Assembly (NCBI GenBank): GCA_934215475.1
Contig: CAKPZY010000041.1
Location: forward strand, 1-15,390
Direction: 5' to 3'
From: an uncultured Ligilactobacillus sp.
GTDB lineage: Bacteria > Bacillota > Bacilli > Lactobacillales > Lactobacillaceae
DNA length: 15,390 nucleotides
Part shown: in pieces, positions 1-7,008 of the stretch
How positions within the stretch are numbered: the first letter of the stretch is position 1
Layout: every line of letters begins with the position of its first letter
Translations under genes and position numbers: made by a program
The notes under the pieces: generated by a model
Seen by the model: the letters and a program-made list of their open reading frames with translations, nothing else
Databases searched by the model: none
What the model was told of the DNA's origin: nothing

Positions 1-372
1 AAAGGCTTAGAAATAATCAGAACCATAGTTTGAAGCTAGTTCTACTCATGTTGGTCAAAACAACACTTTCTTCCATTTTCTTGAATAATTTCTGTTACTA
101 TAGTTACAGTGATATTGTAGTGATTATTGTAAACATTTTTCGAATTTTTCAATTTTATCGAATAATTGACCTCATAATACAGACTACCATGTTTAACACT
201 GAAAAAAGTTGACTCCTTCTAGTCAGCCATATGAGTTGGCAATGTCCAATAATTCGAGTGCTGGCAGCCAAATGGAAACAAGATTTGATAGTACTTGAAA
301 AAATCACTGAATTGCATGTGCTGTTCAGGATAACAAACAATTTCAGATTCATCTATAAAGGGGGGCAAAGTA
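1..372. other. Upstream region of the acetyltransferase gene, no convincing gene
   Basis: This AT-rich stretch lies ahead of the acetyltransferase gene. Short open frames exist on both strands (for example 30-212 plus and 155-352 minus), but they lack a good ribosome binding site and a recognisable protein pattern. A small inverted repeat, TGACT-N6-AGTCA, lies at about 210-225. A CATAAT hexamer at 173-178 could be a -10 element, but no good -35 precedes it. The only clear signal is the ribosome binding site for the downstream gene, a G-rich run near 360-365. Confidence 0.5.
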
Positions 373-954
373 ATGAGTGAAAAAGATAAACGAAACAACG
401 GACAGTGGTACGACGCAAACTATGATCCCGAATTGCTGAGAGATAGACAACAAGCCAGCTCGTTGTGCGATAAACTCAATCAAACACCACATGATGCGAT
501 GGGAACGCGTCAAAAGTTGATCGATAAGCTGCTGCAGGCTAAACCGGTAAATCTGGAAATTCTTAGCCCATTCATGGCAGATTACGGAAACAATATCAAA
601 TTTGGCCGTAACTGTTTTGTCAATCATTTTTGCTATTTTATGGATGGTGCACCGATCAACATCGGTGACAAAGTCTTTTTTGGCCCTTACGTTGGTTTAT
701 ATACAGCCAGGCACCCTTTGCAAGCTAGGGCTCGAAACCGCGGGCTTGAACAGGCACAACCAATCATTATTGGCGATAATTGTTGGCTTGGAGGCAACGC
801 GGTGGTCATGCCCGGGGTTACGATCGGTCCTGGCGCAGTGATCGGTGCCGGAGCGGTGGTGACCCATGATGTCCCAGCTAACCACCTTGTTGTTGGTGTT
901 CCCGCTAAAGTGAAGGGTAAGATCGACCAAACTAAACTTTTTAAAGAAGAATGA
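373..954 (+). CDS. maa: Maltose/galactoside O-acetyltransferase family protein (Maa/LacA-like)
   Basis: The 193-residue protein belongs to the left-handed beta-helix acetyltransferases that move an acetyl group from acetyl-CoA to a sugar hydroxyl in the cytoplasm. An N-terminal Mac-type segment (about residues 10-58, with WYDANYDPEL and a helical DRQQASSLCDKLN stretch) precedes hexapeptide repeats from about residue 75 to 178. His114 in TARHPL is the probable catalytic histidine and Asn84 in the NCFVNH segment probably helps it. The C-terminal repeats (GDNCWLGGNAVVMPGVTIGPGAVIGAGAVVTHDVP, given here only as the 132-168 block) are typical. The length fits the family. A G-run about 8 nt upstream supports the ATG. 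The gene stands alone on the plus strand and converges with the dehydrogenase. The acceptor cannot be told from sequence; free maltose, glucose or galactosides, or a surface sugar, are all possible. Confidence 0.88.
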   Translation: MSEKDKRNNGQWYDANYDPELLRDRQQASSLCDKLNQTPHDAMGTRQKLIDKLLQAKPVNLEILSPFMADYGNNIKFGRNCFVNHFCYFMDGAPINIGDKVFFGPYVGLYTARHPLQARARNRGLEQAQPIIIGDNCWLGGNAVVMPGVTIGPGAVIGAGAVVTHDVPANHLVVGVPAKVKGKIDQTKLFKEE

Positions 955-1006
955 ATACTGAGCAAGTTACTGTGATTCACCATTAACTTCAATGAAAAGA
1001 AAAGTT

Positions 1007-1036
1007 AAAAAAGAAAGCCGAGTTTTGATGCGGCTT
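1007..1036 (-). terminator. Rho-independent terminator after the SDR gene
   Basis: Read on the minus strand, AAGCCG pairs with CGGCTT around a 10-nt loop and is followed by TCTTTTTT. The hairpin lies 41 nt past the stop codon of the dehydrogenase. On the plus strand it has no T-run, so it is not an obvious terminator for the acetyltransferase. Confidence 0.7.
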
Positions 1037-1076
1037 CCTAAATTAGCATATAATCAATACGACTATATTAACCTTA

Positions 1077-1814
1077 TTAAATTCGTTGATCTCTGGGACG
1101 CAAAAGTACTTCGTTGATAGCAACATCATCTGGTTGATCAATGGCGTACAAAACTGCCCGTGCAATATCATCTGCCCGCAAACCTTTTTCTTCCGATTCT
1201 TTTGTTTGGCCTTGCTGCTTTGGATCACTGGTCGTTTTATATAATTCAGTCAAAACATTGCCGGGAGAGATCATAGTTGTCTTAATATGGTTATCGATCT
1301 GTTCTTGCCGCAAGCCTTCCATAATCGCCTGGACTGCAAACTTAGTGCCGGCATAAACCGCCGTTCCTGGATGAGAGACATGGCCAGCAACTGAATCAGT
1401 AGCTATGATCTGTCCTTGATGCTGGCTGATCATATACGGTAATACAGCTGAAATTCCATAGAGTACGCCCTTGATATTGACATCGATCATCTTTTCCCAC
1501 TCTGACACCTTATTGTCTGCCAGTTGTGAGATCGGCATTAAGCCTGCATTGTTATACAAAACATCGATATTCCCAAATTGCTCATGAGCCAACCCAATCA
1601 AGGCTTTGACATCTTCTAATTTAGTTACATCAGTAACTTGGTAAATCGCTGAACCGCCCGCCTCTGTGATTTCCGTAACTATCCTTTGCAGATTATCTTC
1701 TCTTCTCGCACCTAATACTACCTTGGCACCATTTTTTGCCAACAATTTAGCCGCTGCTTCTCCGATCCCACTAGATGCTCCGGTAATGACAACAACTTTT
1801 CCTTTAACTGTCAT
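1077..1814 (-). CDS. Short-chain dehydrogenase/reductase (SDR), classical family
   Basis: The 245-residue protein is a cytoplasmic NAD(P)-dependent oxidoreductase of the classical SDR family. Visible motifs are the cofactor-binding TGASSGIG (11-18), an ARR segment after the second beta strand (36-38) that suggests NADP(H), NNAG (88-91), catalytic Ser141, and the Tyr154-X3-Lys158 pair in YAGTK, then SPG (183-185). Length is normal for the family. The ATG is supported by GAAGG about 7 nt upstream. It lies 94 bp downstream of pcp on the same strand, so some read-through is possible, but a 19-bp perfect inverted repeat just upstream suggests separate control. It has its own terminator. The substrate is unknown; the annotated relatives are generic SDR oxidoreductases, so no gene symbol is given. 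Confidence 0.9.
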   Translation of the reverse strand: MTVKGKVVVITGASSGIGEAAAKLLAKNGAKVVLGARREDNLQRIVTEITEAGGSAIYQVTDVTKLEDVKALIGLAHEQFGNIDVLYNNAGLMPISQLADNKVSEWEKMIDVNIKGVLYGISAVLPYMISQHQGQIIATDSVAGHVSHPGTAVYAGTKFAVQAIMEGLRQEQIDNHIKTTMISPGNVLTELYKTTSDPKQQGQTKESEEKGLRADDIARAVLYAIDQPDDVAINEVLLRPRDQRI

Positions 1815-1837
1815 AATTGACCTTCTTTCTATATGTT

Positions 1838-1856
1838 TTAAGTTAAAATAACTTAA
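1838..1856 (-). promoter_or_regulatory. 19-bp perfect inverted repeat, probable operator of the SDR gene
   Basis: Two 8-bp arms, TTAAGTTA and TAACTTAA, flank a 3-bp spacer. The site begins 23 bp before the ATG of the dehydrogenase, where a repressor could block transcription start. On the minus strand a TATAGA hexamer (1828-1833) follows it and could be a weak -10. No regulator gene lies next to it in the window, so the binding protein is unknown. Confidence 0.5.
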
Positions 1857-1908
1857 CTATGTAATTCCTTAGGCATTAGCTCACAACGACACCACGAATC
1901 ATCAGTTT

Positions 1909-2556
1909 CTAATTCAAACTTCCTTCAATGCTTTCAATATCAGGCTTCCCGTCCATATTCACAATGGCTTTCAGAGCTGCGGTTATCCCCTTGACATCAC
2001 TATTTAAGCTCATGGATGGTTTCCCAGGTTTGTCAGTAACTTGTTCTGGCAGATAAGGAATATGGATAAAGCCTGCTTTTAATTTTGGAAATTCCTTATC
2101 GATCAAATACTGAACCTGGTACATGATATGGTTGCAAACATAAGTCCCAGCCGTTGTAGAAACCACACTCGGGATCCCGGCTGCGCGGATCGCACTCACC
2201 ATCGCCTTGACTGGCAACTGTGTAAAATAGGCATTTTGTCCATCAGCATGGATCGGTACTGCGACCGGCTGATAACCGACATTATCCTTGATCCGGCCAT
2301 CGTCAAAGTTAATAGCGACTCTTTCGGGAGTCAATTCAAATCTGCCGCCAGCCTGCCCAATATTCAAAACATAATCCGGCTTTTCAGCAATGATAGCCTG
2401 CTTGGTAACATCCGCACATTTGCCAAAGACAGTTGGGATCTCCAATTTCACGATCTGTGCACCCTCAATTACATCTGGTAATCTTTTAACAGCCTCGATC
2501 GCGGGGTTGATTTTATCTTCCCCAAACGGATCAAAACCAGTCACTAAAATTTTCAT
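1909..2556 (-). CDS. pcp: Pyroglutamyl-peptidase I (pyrrolidone carboxyl peptidase)
   Basis: The enzyme removes N-terminal pyroglutamate (5-oxoproline) from peptides in the cytoplasm and is a cysteine peptidase of family C15. The start was placed at the internal ATG at 2556 because AAAGGAGAGG lies just upstream and the protein then begins [12 protein letters not shown], as is usual, with 215 residues, the normal length. The catalytic triad is Glu78 ([10 protein letters not shown]), Cys141 ([10 protein letters not shown]) and His165 (FIHIPYLP). The spacings of 63 and 24 residues match the Glu81/Cys144/His168 triad known in the Bacillus enzyme. It is the last gene of the DUF969-DUF979-pcp operon, 22 nt after DUF979, which suggests that the membrane pair supplies its substrate or moves its product. 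Confidence 0.96.
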   Translation of the reverse strand: MKILVTGFDPFGEDKINPAIEAVKRLPDVIEGAQIVKLEIPTVFGKCADVTKQAIIAEKPDYVLNIGQAGGRFELTPERVAINFDDGRIKDNVGYQPVAVPIHADGQNAYFTQLPVKAMVSAIRAAGIPSVVSTTAGTYVCNHIMYQVQYLIDKEFPKLKAGFIHIPYLPEQVTDKPGKPSMSLNSDVKGITAALKAIVNMDGKPDIESIEGSLN

Positions 2557-2578
2557 GTTTTCCTCTCCTTTTCTCATC

Positions 2579-3502
2579 CTAAAAGGCCAACACGTACATT
2601 AATCCGATTTGAATAACTAGCAGCAGCAACGAAATCGGCAACTGCTGTTTGATCACACCCAGCTGATCTTTCATCTCCATCAGTGCAACTGGTAGGGTAT
2701 TAAAGTTAGCAGCCATTGGCGTTAGCAACGTGCCACAGTAGCCTGAGGTCATGCCAAGTGCGGCAACTACGACTGGTGACCCGCCTTGAGCCACTGCAAA
2801 AGGGATCCCGATCCCAGCTGTGATGACCGCAAACGCGGCAAAAGCATTCCCCATGACGGCGGTAAAAACGGCCATTGCCACACAATACAGTGCAACGCCC
2901 AACAAATGATTGCCGGCAGGGAAAACTCCAGAAATAATCTTAGAAGTAGCTGTCCCAACGCCCGAAGCAGTAAAGACCACCCCAAGAGTGGCTAATAATT
3001 GAGGTAAAATACCGGCTGATCCAACCGAACGAACCATTCTTTGTGAATCTTCATAGGCAGTTTTAACATTTGCTTTTGTCAACAACATAGCTACGATCAA
3101 GGCGACAACAGCGGCAATGCCAATACCAACCTGTCCACCCAATGGCGTGAACTGTGCAATCACGATTGCTAGGACGGCTAGTAATATGCTGGGCAAAAAG
3201 ATCCAGTTGCCAATTCTTGCAATCGTCTTGTGTGCGACCTTAGGATCTAATTTTTTAATCTGACCGACTCGGACCTGTTTAGTCAAAGATAAAACTGCAA
3301 TAATGACTAACAAAGCTCCATTCACAGCATCGGGAAGCAACTGGCCGGCTATGAATAATATGGCAAACAAAAGCCAGAATAACCCCGTCCCAAGCCGGGC
3401 TGAGTTTGTATGATCTCTAACAGATTCAATTGAGGCTGCTAAAAAGAAGAGTCCGATAAAAATGTAGAAGATCGTTAACAGATCATTGATAATGGCGTTC
3501 AT
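2579..3502 (-). CDS. DUF979 family membrane protein, putative permease subunit
   Basis: This 307-residue, very hydrophobic protein matches the DUF979 family. The start at 3502 ([12 protein letters not shown]) is preferred over an upstream in-frame ATG at 3535 because GGAGGAGC sits 7 nt before it. About ten membrane spans can be seen, roughly at 8-24, 38-54, 61-76, 100-118, 125-142, 165-183, 195-215, 218-238, 242-260 and 287-306. Conserved-looking loops include GNAFAAFAV (218-226) and [15 protein letters not shown] (254-268), rich in Gly, Asn and Pro as in ion-coupled carriers. It follows the DUF969 gene by 29 nt and precedes pcp. The two DUF proteins probably form one transporter. Its substrate is inferred from pcp to be pyroglutamate or short pyroglutamyl peptides; that is a hypothesis. 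Confidence 0.85.
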   Translation of the reverse strand: MNAIINDLLTIFYIFIGLFFLAASIESVRDHTNSARLGTGLFWLLFAILFIAGQLLPDAVNGALLVIIAVLSLTKQVRVGQIKKLDPKVAHKTIARIGNWIFLPSILLAVLAIVIAQFTPLGGQVGIGIAAVVALIVAMLLTKANVKTAYEDSQRMVRSVGSAGILPQLLATLGVVFTASGVGTATSKIISGVFPAGNHLLGVALYCVAMAVFTAVMGNAFAAFAVITAGIGIPFAVAQGGSPVVVAALGMTSGYCGTLLTPMAANFNTLPVALMEMKDQLGVIKQQLPISLLLLVIQIGLMYVLAF

Positions 3503-3531
3503 TTTAAGCTCCTCCCATTCTTTTGTAACTG

Positions 3532-4173
3532 TCAATCGAACCTGTGATTATAAATGATGCAGAGCAAAAATGTTAGGAGCGCCACTGGGATCGAATAAAG
3601 TACAATGCCGTTTGTCGTAACCGGATGCCCGAGCGATTTCATGGTGCTGGCCATCAGTAAAACACCAGCCGAAGCAACGAACAAATTTTGTGCAAAAAAA
3701 TTGCCAAAGTTTTCATTCGCCGCTGCCCGTCCCTTGATCAAGTCGATCTGGGCATCATCTATATCGGTCTTAACCTTACCAGCAGCTTGAGCCATCGGAT
3801 TCACTAAAGGAGCAATGAACTGAACGTGTCCTTGAAGGGTGATTCCAAAGACACCGGCAATTTCACGAATGGCTAAATAAATATCGAAGATCCGACCCGG
3901 AGTGAGCTCTTTAAGCTTATGGATCAAATTTACCGCTGCATTTTTTAGCCCATGCCGCTCGATGATCCCGATGGTGGGCAAAGTTAAGAAAAACAATGAA
4001 ACCATCCGATTGTCCATGAAGCCTTTCCCTAAAATCGCCAAGAATTGGATAAAATCAATGCCTGATACTAATGCGGTAACCAAGGCAGACAATATAACTA
4101 CTGCAATTGTATCAAGTTTGAAAGCAAAACCAAGAATAATAACCAAGACACCAAGCAAACTTATGTATTCCAT
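3532..4173 (-). CDS. DUF969 family membrane protein, putative permease subunit
   Basis: The 213-residue integral membrane protein matches the DUF969 family, which is usually encoded directly before DUF979. Membrane spans are visible near 4-20, 22-38, 57-72, 104-120, 163-177 and 187-207. The family-like stretches GKGFMDNRMVSLFFLTLPTIG (49-69) and NFGNFFAQNLF (155-165) are present. The ATG has TGGAGGAC 7 nt upstream. It is the first gene of the operon, 70 to 80 nt behind a TTGACA-type promoter. No biochemical role is firmly known to me for this family; the link to pyroglutamyl peptidase comes from gene order here and in other Firmicutes. Confidence 0.85.
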   Translation of the reverse strand: MEYISLLGVLVIILGFAFKLDTIAVVILSALVTALVSGIDFIQFLAILGKGFMDNRMVSLFFLTLPTIGIIERHGLKNAAVNLIHKLKELTPGRIFDIYLAIREIAGVFGITLQGHVQFIAPLVNPMAQAAGKVKTDIDDAQIDLIKGRAAANENFGNFFAQNLFVASAGVLLMASTMKSLGHPVTTNGIVLYSIPVALLTFLLCIIYNHRFD

Positions 4174-4220
4174 CTTCTGTCCTCCATTTAAACTGAAAAG
4201 TTCTGTACTAATATATGGAT

Positions 4221-4249
4221 ATCCTAGATATTTTTTAAGACAGTGTCAA
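4221..4249 (-). promoter_or_regulatory. Sigma-A promoter of the DUF969-DUF979-pcp operon
   Basis: On the minus strand a perfect TTGACA (4244-4249) is followed after 17 nt by TAGGAT (4221-4226, 4 of 6 matches to TATAAT). Transcription would start near 4214, about 40 nt before the DUF969 ATG. The -10 overlaps the palindrome GGATATCC. Confidence 0.6.
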
Positions 4250-4352
4250 AGCAGATCACCTGGGAGAATACAGTGAGGAACTTTTTAGTTTTTGACTAGG
4301 TGAATAAACTAGGTTAGAAGATAAAAAAACAGGCTATTTGTCACAAATAAAA

Positions 4353-4394
4353 CAAATTAAAACGCCTCTGACAGCTTTTTCAAGTTGCGAGGCG
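4353..4394 (-). terminator. Rho-independent terminator after the polysaccharide deacetylase gene
   Basis: On the minus strand CGCCTC pairs with GAGGCG; an inner GCAACTT/AAGCTGT stem (one mismatch, one G-T pair) closes on a GAAA loop. TTTTAATTTG follows. It lies about 130 nt after the stop codon of the deacetylase. Confidence 0.6.
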
Positions 4395-4521
4395 AACGAC
4401 TAAAACGCAAAATGTTTTGTGATCCCAGCTTTTAGTTTAATGATATGCACTGATACAACCATTTCTTCCCTTGTTTAATTTAGCTAACAAGTAAGCATTC
4501 TAGTCAATTGGTCACAGGCCT

Positions 4522-5775
4522 TCATTTCTGCTGTGTGACTTGTTGACTGTTAAAAAACGGATCTAATACTTTGTTTTGTCCGTTAATGTCATCTTGCAAG
4601 CGGATACCATCTACATTTATTCGTGCATTGCGATAGTAATCATCAGTGAGTTGGCCCCACGAAGTGTGAGACGCATCGACGTTATCAAAGATTTTAAATC
4701 CTTGTTGCCTCAAATAGGCGTATTTGGGATTATTTGAACTATAGTCTGTATAAGGGCCAATATCAGCACCAAATGGATAAATCAAAATATCAGTTTTACC
4801 TACGATAGGAGCTACCTCTTTTTGCCATAATGTATTGTCTTGTTTAATTTCCCCCACACTAGCTTCAGTCATATTAATGTGTCCGAAAGAATGCGAAGCA
4901 AATTGCCAACCTTCTTGTTTGATTTTGTTAGCCACTTTTTTGGCTTGTTTAGCTGCTTTTTTCGTCTTTTTATTATTACCGTATTCTTTCTTAGACGAGC
5001 GATATCCTAACGCTCCGTTGTATCCAGTTTCTGCAATGATTCCTTTTGCCCCACCATAAGAAAAATCTGGGTGGTGTTTAACAAACGAATCAACTATCGG
5101 AACTAGGTCATAATTGCCGACCTTTTTGCGGCCGTTTTCAATATATTGATTTTTAATACTGCCATGTTTATCGATCAATAACTTGGTGGCAAAGCCAGAA
5201 TTTTTCATGTATTCATAATAATTAACGTCATCTTGAGAGATGATCAAAGGTTTTTTACCCTGGGGCAATTTAACTTGCTTAAAGTGAACTTGTCCCTGTT
5301 TGTCAGTTTTGATTAGATCCTTAAAATTGACTAAGACGTAACCTTTCTGGTAAAGCTGACTGAGCATCGATTTAAATTCAGGTATACTGACCATATAATC
5401 TTTGTACCCTTGAGCTTGTTTCGAAGAAAAAGCTTTATCCGTGTCAACGATCAAAGAATGGAAGAATAAATGTGATATTTTGTTTGGATCATCCCACGTG
5501 ATCAATGATTTTTGCTTGTCGTTGATCTGCTTTCTTAATAATTGGGCCTTCTTATTTTTCTGACCGCTTAATTGTTTCTTTGCTTGGGAGTATTGATATT
5601 GTTTCAGATCGTATTGAGCTTTTTTTAAATGCCGCTGCTGTTTTTTGGTCACTTGGGCATGCGTGTCCTTGGCAGAAACAATTTGAACGCTGTCCAAACC
5701 GATAAAGAATATTAACGATACAGCCAGAATACTTATTAGTAGAAAATAGCAGCTTGTGATACGTTTGTAACTCAT
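4522..5775 (-). CDS. Membrane-anchored polysaccharide deacetylase family protein
   Basis: The 417-residue protein has a signal-anchor at about 9-29 and a Lys/Gln-rich, probably helical linker (about 38-92). A NodB-type carbohydrate esterase 4 domain follows outside the membrane, which would remove N-acetyl groups from a cell wall or surface glycan. Metal-binding motifs are recognisable though divergent: Asp182-Asp183 in ISQDDVNYY, His295 and His299 in ASHSFGH, and IYPFG (332-336) in place of RxPYG. Motifs 1 and 2 lie about 112 residues apart, more than in the compact NodB fold, so there is an insertion carrying a GIIAETGYNGALGYR segment (245-259) and a basic stretch (262-285). The ATG has AAGGGAAG upstream. 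The gene appears monocistronic. The substrate (peptidoglycan, teichoic acid sugar or exopolysaccharide) is not determined. Confidence 0.82.
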   Translation of the reverse strand: MSYKRITSCYFLLISILAVSLIFFIGLDSVQIVSAKDTHAQVTKKQQRHLKKAQYDLKQYQYSQAKKQLSGQKNKKAQLLRKQINDKQKSLITWDDPNKISHLFFHSLIVDTDKAFSSKQAQGYKDYMVSIPEFKSMLSQLYQKGYVLVNFKDLIKTDKQGQVHFKQVKLPQGKKPLIISQDDVNYYEYMKNSGFATKLLIDKHGSIKNQYIENGRKKVGNYDLVPIVDSFVKHHPDFSYGGAKGIIAETGYNGALGYRSSKKEYGNNKKTKKAAKQAKKVANKIKQEGWQFASHSFGHINMTEASVGEIKQDNTLWQKEVAPIVGKTDILIYPFGADIGPYTDYSSNNPKYAYLRQQGFKIFDNVDASHTSWGQLTDDYYRNARINVDGIRLQDDINGQNKVLDPFFNSQQVTQQK

Positions 5776-5861
5776 TGAATACTTCCCTTCTTGGAAAATT
5801 TATATACAAATGATGATTACTGGGTCTTTTCAATACTGAACTTAAAAATATCTTGAAACCA

Positions 5862-5899
5862 TTTAGCTAGAGGTTAGCTAAAATCTGGGACAATTTCAA
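5862..5899 (-). promoter_or_regulatory. Possible promoter with overlapping palindrome for the deacetylase gene
   Basis: TTTAGCTA (5862-5869) and TAGCTAAA (5875-5882) form an 8-bp perfect inverted repeat with a 5-bp spacer. On the minus strand TTGAAA (5894-5899, 5 of 6 matches to TTGACA) is followed after 17 nt by TAACCT (5871-5876), a weak -10 lying inside the palindrome. A factor bound there would cover the promoter. The leader would be about 90 nt long. Confidence 0.3.
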
Positions 5900-6002
5900 T
5901 AAATCCATCTCGGTACTTCTGGACAACTCAACTTTAGAAAACTATCTATTCCCGGTTTAAAGAGTGGTTAGCCGGCAAAATTGAAAAAAACGAAAGTCCA
6001 CC

Positions 6003-6042
6003 AAAAAAGCCGTCCTGCTCACAATGTAAGCTGCCAGACGAC
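6003..6042 (-). terminator. Rho-independent terminator of the niaP-nadC operon
   Basis: On the minus strand an outer stem GTCGTC/GACGGC and an inner stem GCTTAC/GTGAGC (loop ATT) are separated by a small internal loop and followed by TTTTTT (6003-6008). It lies about 118 nt after the nadC stop codon. Confidence 0.75.
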
Positions 6043-6159
6043 TATCGAAAATTTTGCTTCAAATAATTTTTTCGGATCTACTGTCCGTAATGAACGAATC
6101 AATCACCAGAATAAATGCCTAATGTTACCTTAGGAAGGTGTAATCAATCAGGATGCATT

Positions 6160-7008
6160 TTAAATCTTTTCTGCTTTATAAGTTCCCTCAACCAAAAAGC
6201 TAATGTCTATGGGAGTAACATCGTTAGTCAAATAACCTAATGAAATGAAATCAGCCCCGCAGTTTCGATAACTGGCGATATTTGCACTAGTTATTCCACC
6301 AGAAACTTCAGTGATGACATCATCAGGGGTTATTTTCGCCCATTCGCTAACTGTTTTCGGATCTTGATTATCAAACATAATAACATCAGCTTTAGCTGCG
6401 ATTGCTTCTTTTAATTCAGACAACGACTCTACCTCGACTTCAATAGGGCTTAATGGACCGCGACGAGCTTGAATGGCTCGCACCGCATCTTTAACTCCGC
6501 CCATTAAGGCGATATGGTTATCTTTAAGCATCACACCTCCGGTCAGTCCAAAGCGATGATTCGTTCCCCCGCCAACTGTAACGGCATATTTATCAAACAT
6601 TCGCAAGCCCGGTACAGTTTTGCGTGTGTCAGTGATTTTAATAGTGGGATCACCTAGGGTCTCAATTGCTTTTTTGGCAGCGGTCGAGATTCCGCTCATT
6701 CTCTGCATTAAATTCAAGACGACACGTTCAGCACTCAAAATCGTTGCAGCATCTCCGCTTACTTTACCGATCCGGGATCCTCGCTCAACCATTGCACCCT
6801 CGGCGACCAGTGGCGCATACTTTGCGCCGCCCAACAAATCGTACGCAGTTTGCGGGATCTGCTGTCCGCTAATAACACCCGTTTGTTTGGCAATTAAAAA
6901 ACCAGTCACATGCTGACCACCTAAAAACTGTGCACTCATGTCGCCCTTTTCTAAATCTTCTTCTAAAAATTCGCTCAGCTTTTTACGCAATAATAACTGA
7001 TTTAACAT
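6160..7008 (-). CDS. nadC: Nicotinate-nucleotide pyrophosphorylase, carboxylating (quinolinate phosphoribosyltransferase)
   Basis: The cytoplasmic enzyme converts quinolinate and PRPP to nicotinate mononucleotide, CO2 and pyrophosphate in NAD synthesis. The 282 residues are the usual length. Motifs in order: EEDLEKGDMS (16-25), NLMQRMSGIST (99-109), DTRKTVPGLR (127-136), KYAVTVGGGTNHRFGL (140-155), LKDNH (161-165), the acidic EVEVES strand (190-195), MFDN (211-214) and SGG (236-238). These supply the basic pocket for quinolinate and the phosphate loops. The start ATG overlaps the stop of the upstream transporter gene by one base (TAATG), and GGAG/AAGGA lies inside the end of that gene, so translation is probably coupled. 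No nadA or nadB is present here, so the quinolinate may come from outside. ModD-type relatives are less likely because there is no molybdate transport gene. Confidence 0.94.
   Translation of the reverse strand: MLNQLLLRKKLSEFLEEDLEKGDMSAQFLGGQHVTGFLIAKQTGVISGQQIPQTAYDLLGGAKYAPLVAEGAMVERGSRIGKVSGDAATILSAERVVLNLMQRMSGISTAAKKAIETLGDPTIKITDTRKTVPGLRMFDKYAVTVGGGTNHRFGLTGGVMLKDNHIALMGGVKDAVRAIQARRGPLSPIEVEVESLSELKEAIAAKADVIMFDNQDPKTVSEWAKITPDDVITEVSGGITSANIASYRNCGADFISLGYLTNDVTPIDISFLVEGTYKAEKI

Larger units (their letters stand above)
4174..4521. other. Intergenic region between deacetylase and DUF969 genes
   Basis: No gene is seen. It holds the DUF969 promoter and the deacetylase terminator, both listed separately. 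In between, ACTAGGT occurs twice in direct orientation with a 13-bp period (4295-4301 and 4308-4314). A TATTTG-TCA-CAAATA inverted repeat lies at 4335-4349. CTTGTT/AACAAG (4470-4491) is a short inverted repeat of unknown meaning. Confidence 0.5.
5776..6159. other. Intergenic region between nadC and the deacetylase gene
   Basis: No gene is seen. The stretch holds the nadC terminator (6003-6042), a palindrome with a possible promoter for the deacetylase (5862-5899), and otherwise plain AT-rich sequence. TGGGACAA at 5886-5893 resembles a motif near the window's end (15327-15336). Confidence 0.5.

Noticed and set aside
30..352. Small open frames (30-212 plus, 155-352 minus) and a plus-strand frame around 230-370 that faintly recalls an HxlR-type regulator (CPI...AKWK)
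   Set aside because: No ribosome binding sites, biased composition typical of AT-rich chance frames, and the regulator likeness is too short and lacks the right spacing.
687..992. A 101-codon minus-strand frame opposite the acetyltransferase gene
   Set aside because: It is the complementary shadow of the Gly/Val-rich hexapeptide repeats.
4295..4314. ACTAGGT direct repeats as a regulatory or attachment site
   Set aside because: Only two short copies, and no promoter, integrase or gene boundary to support a function.
6160..7008. ModD (molybdenum transport-associated) identity for the phosphoribosyltransferase
   Set aside because: The neighbour is a NiaP-like carrier and all NadC pocket motifs are present; there is no molybdate transport gene.
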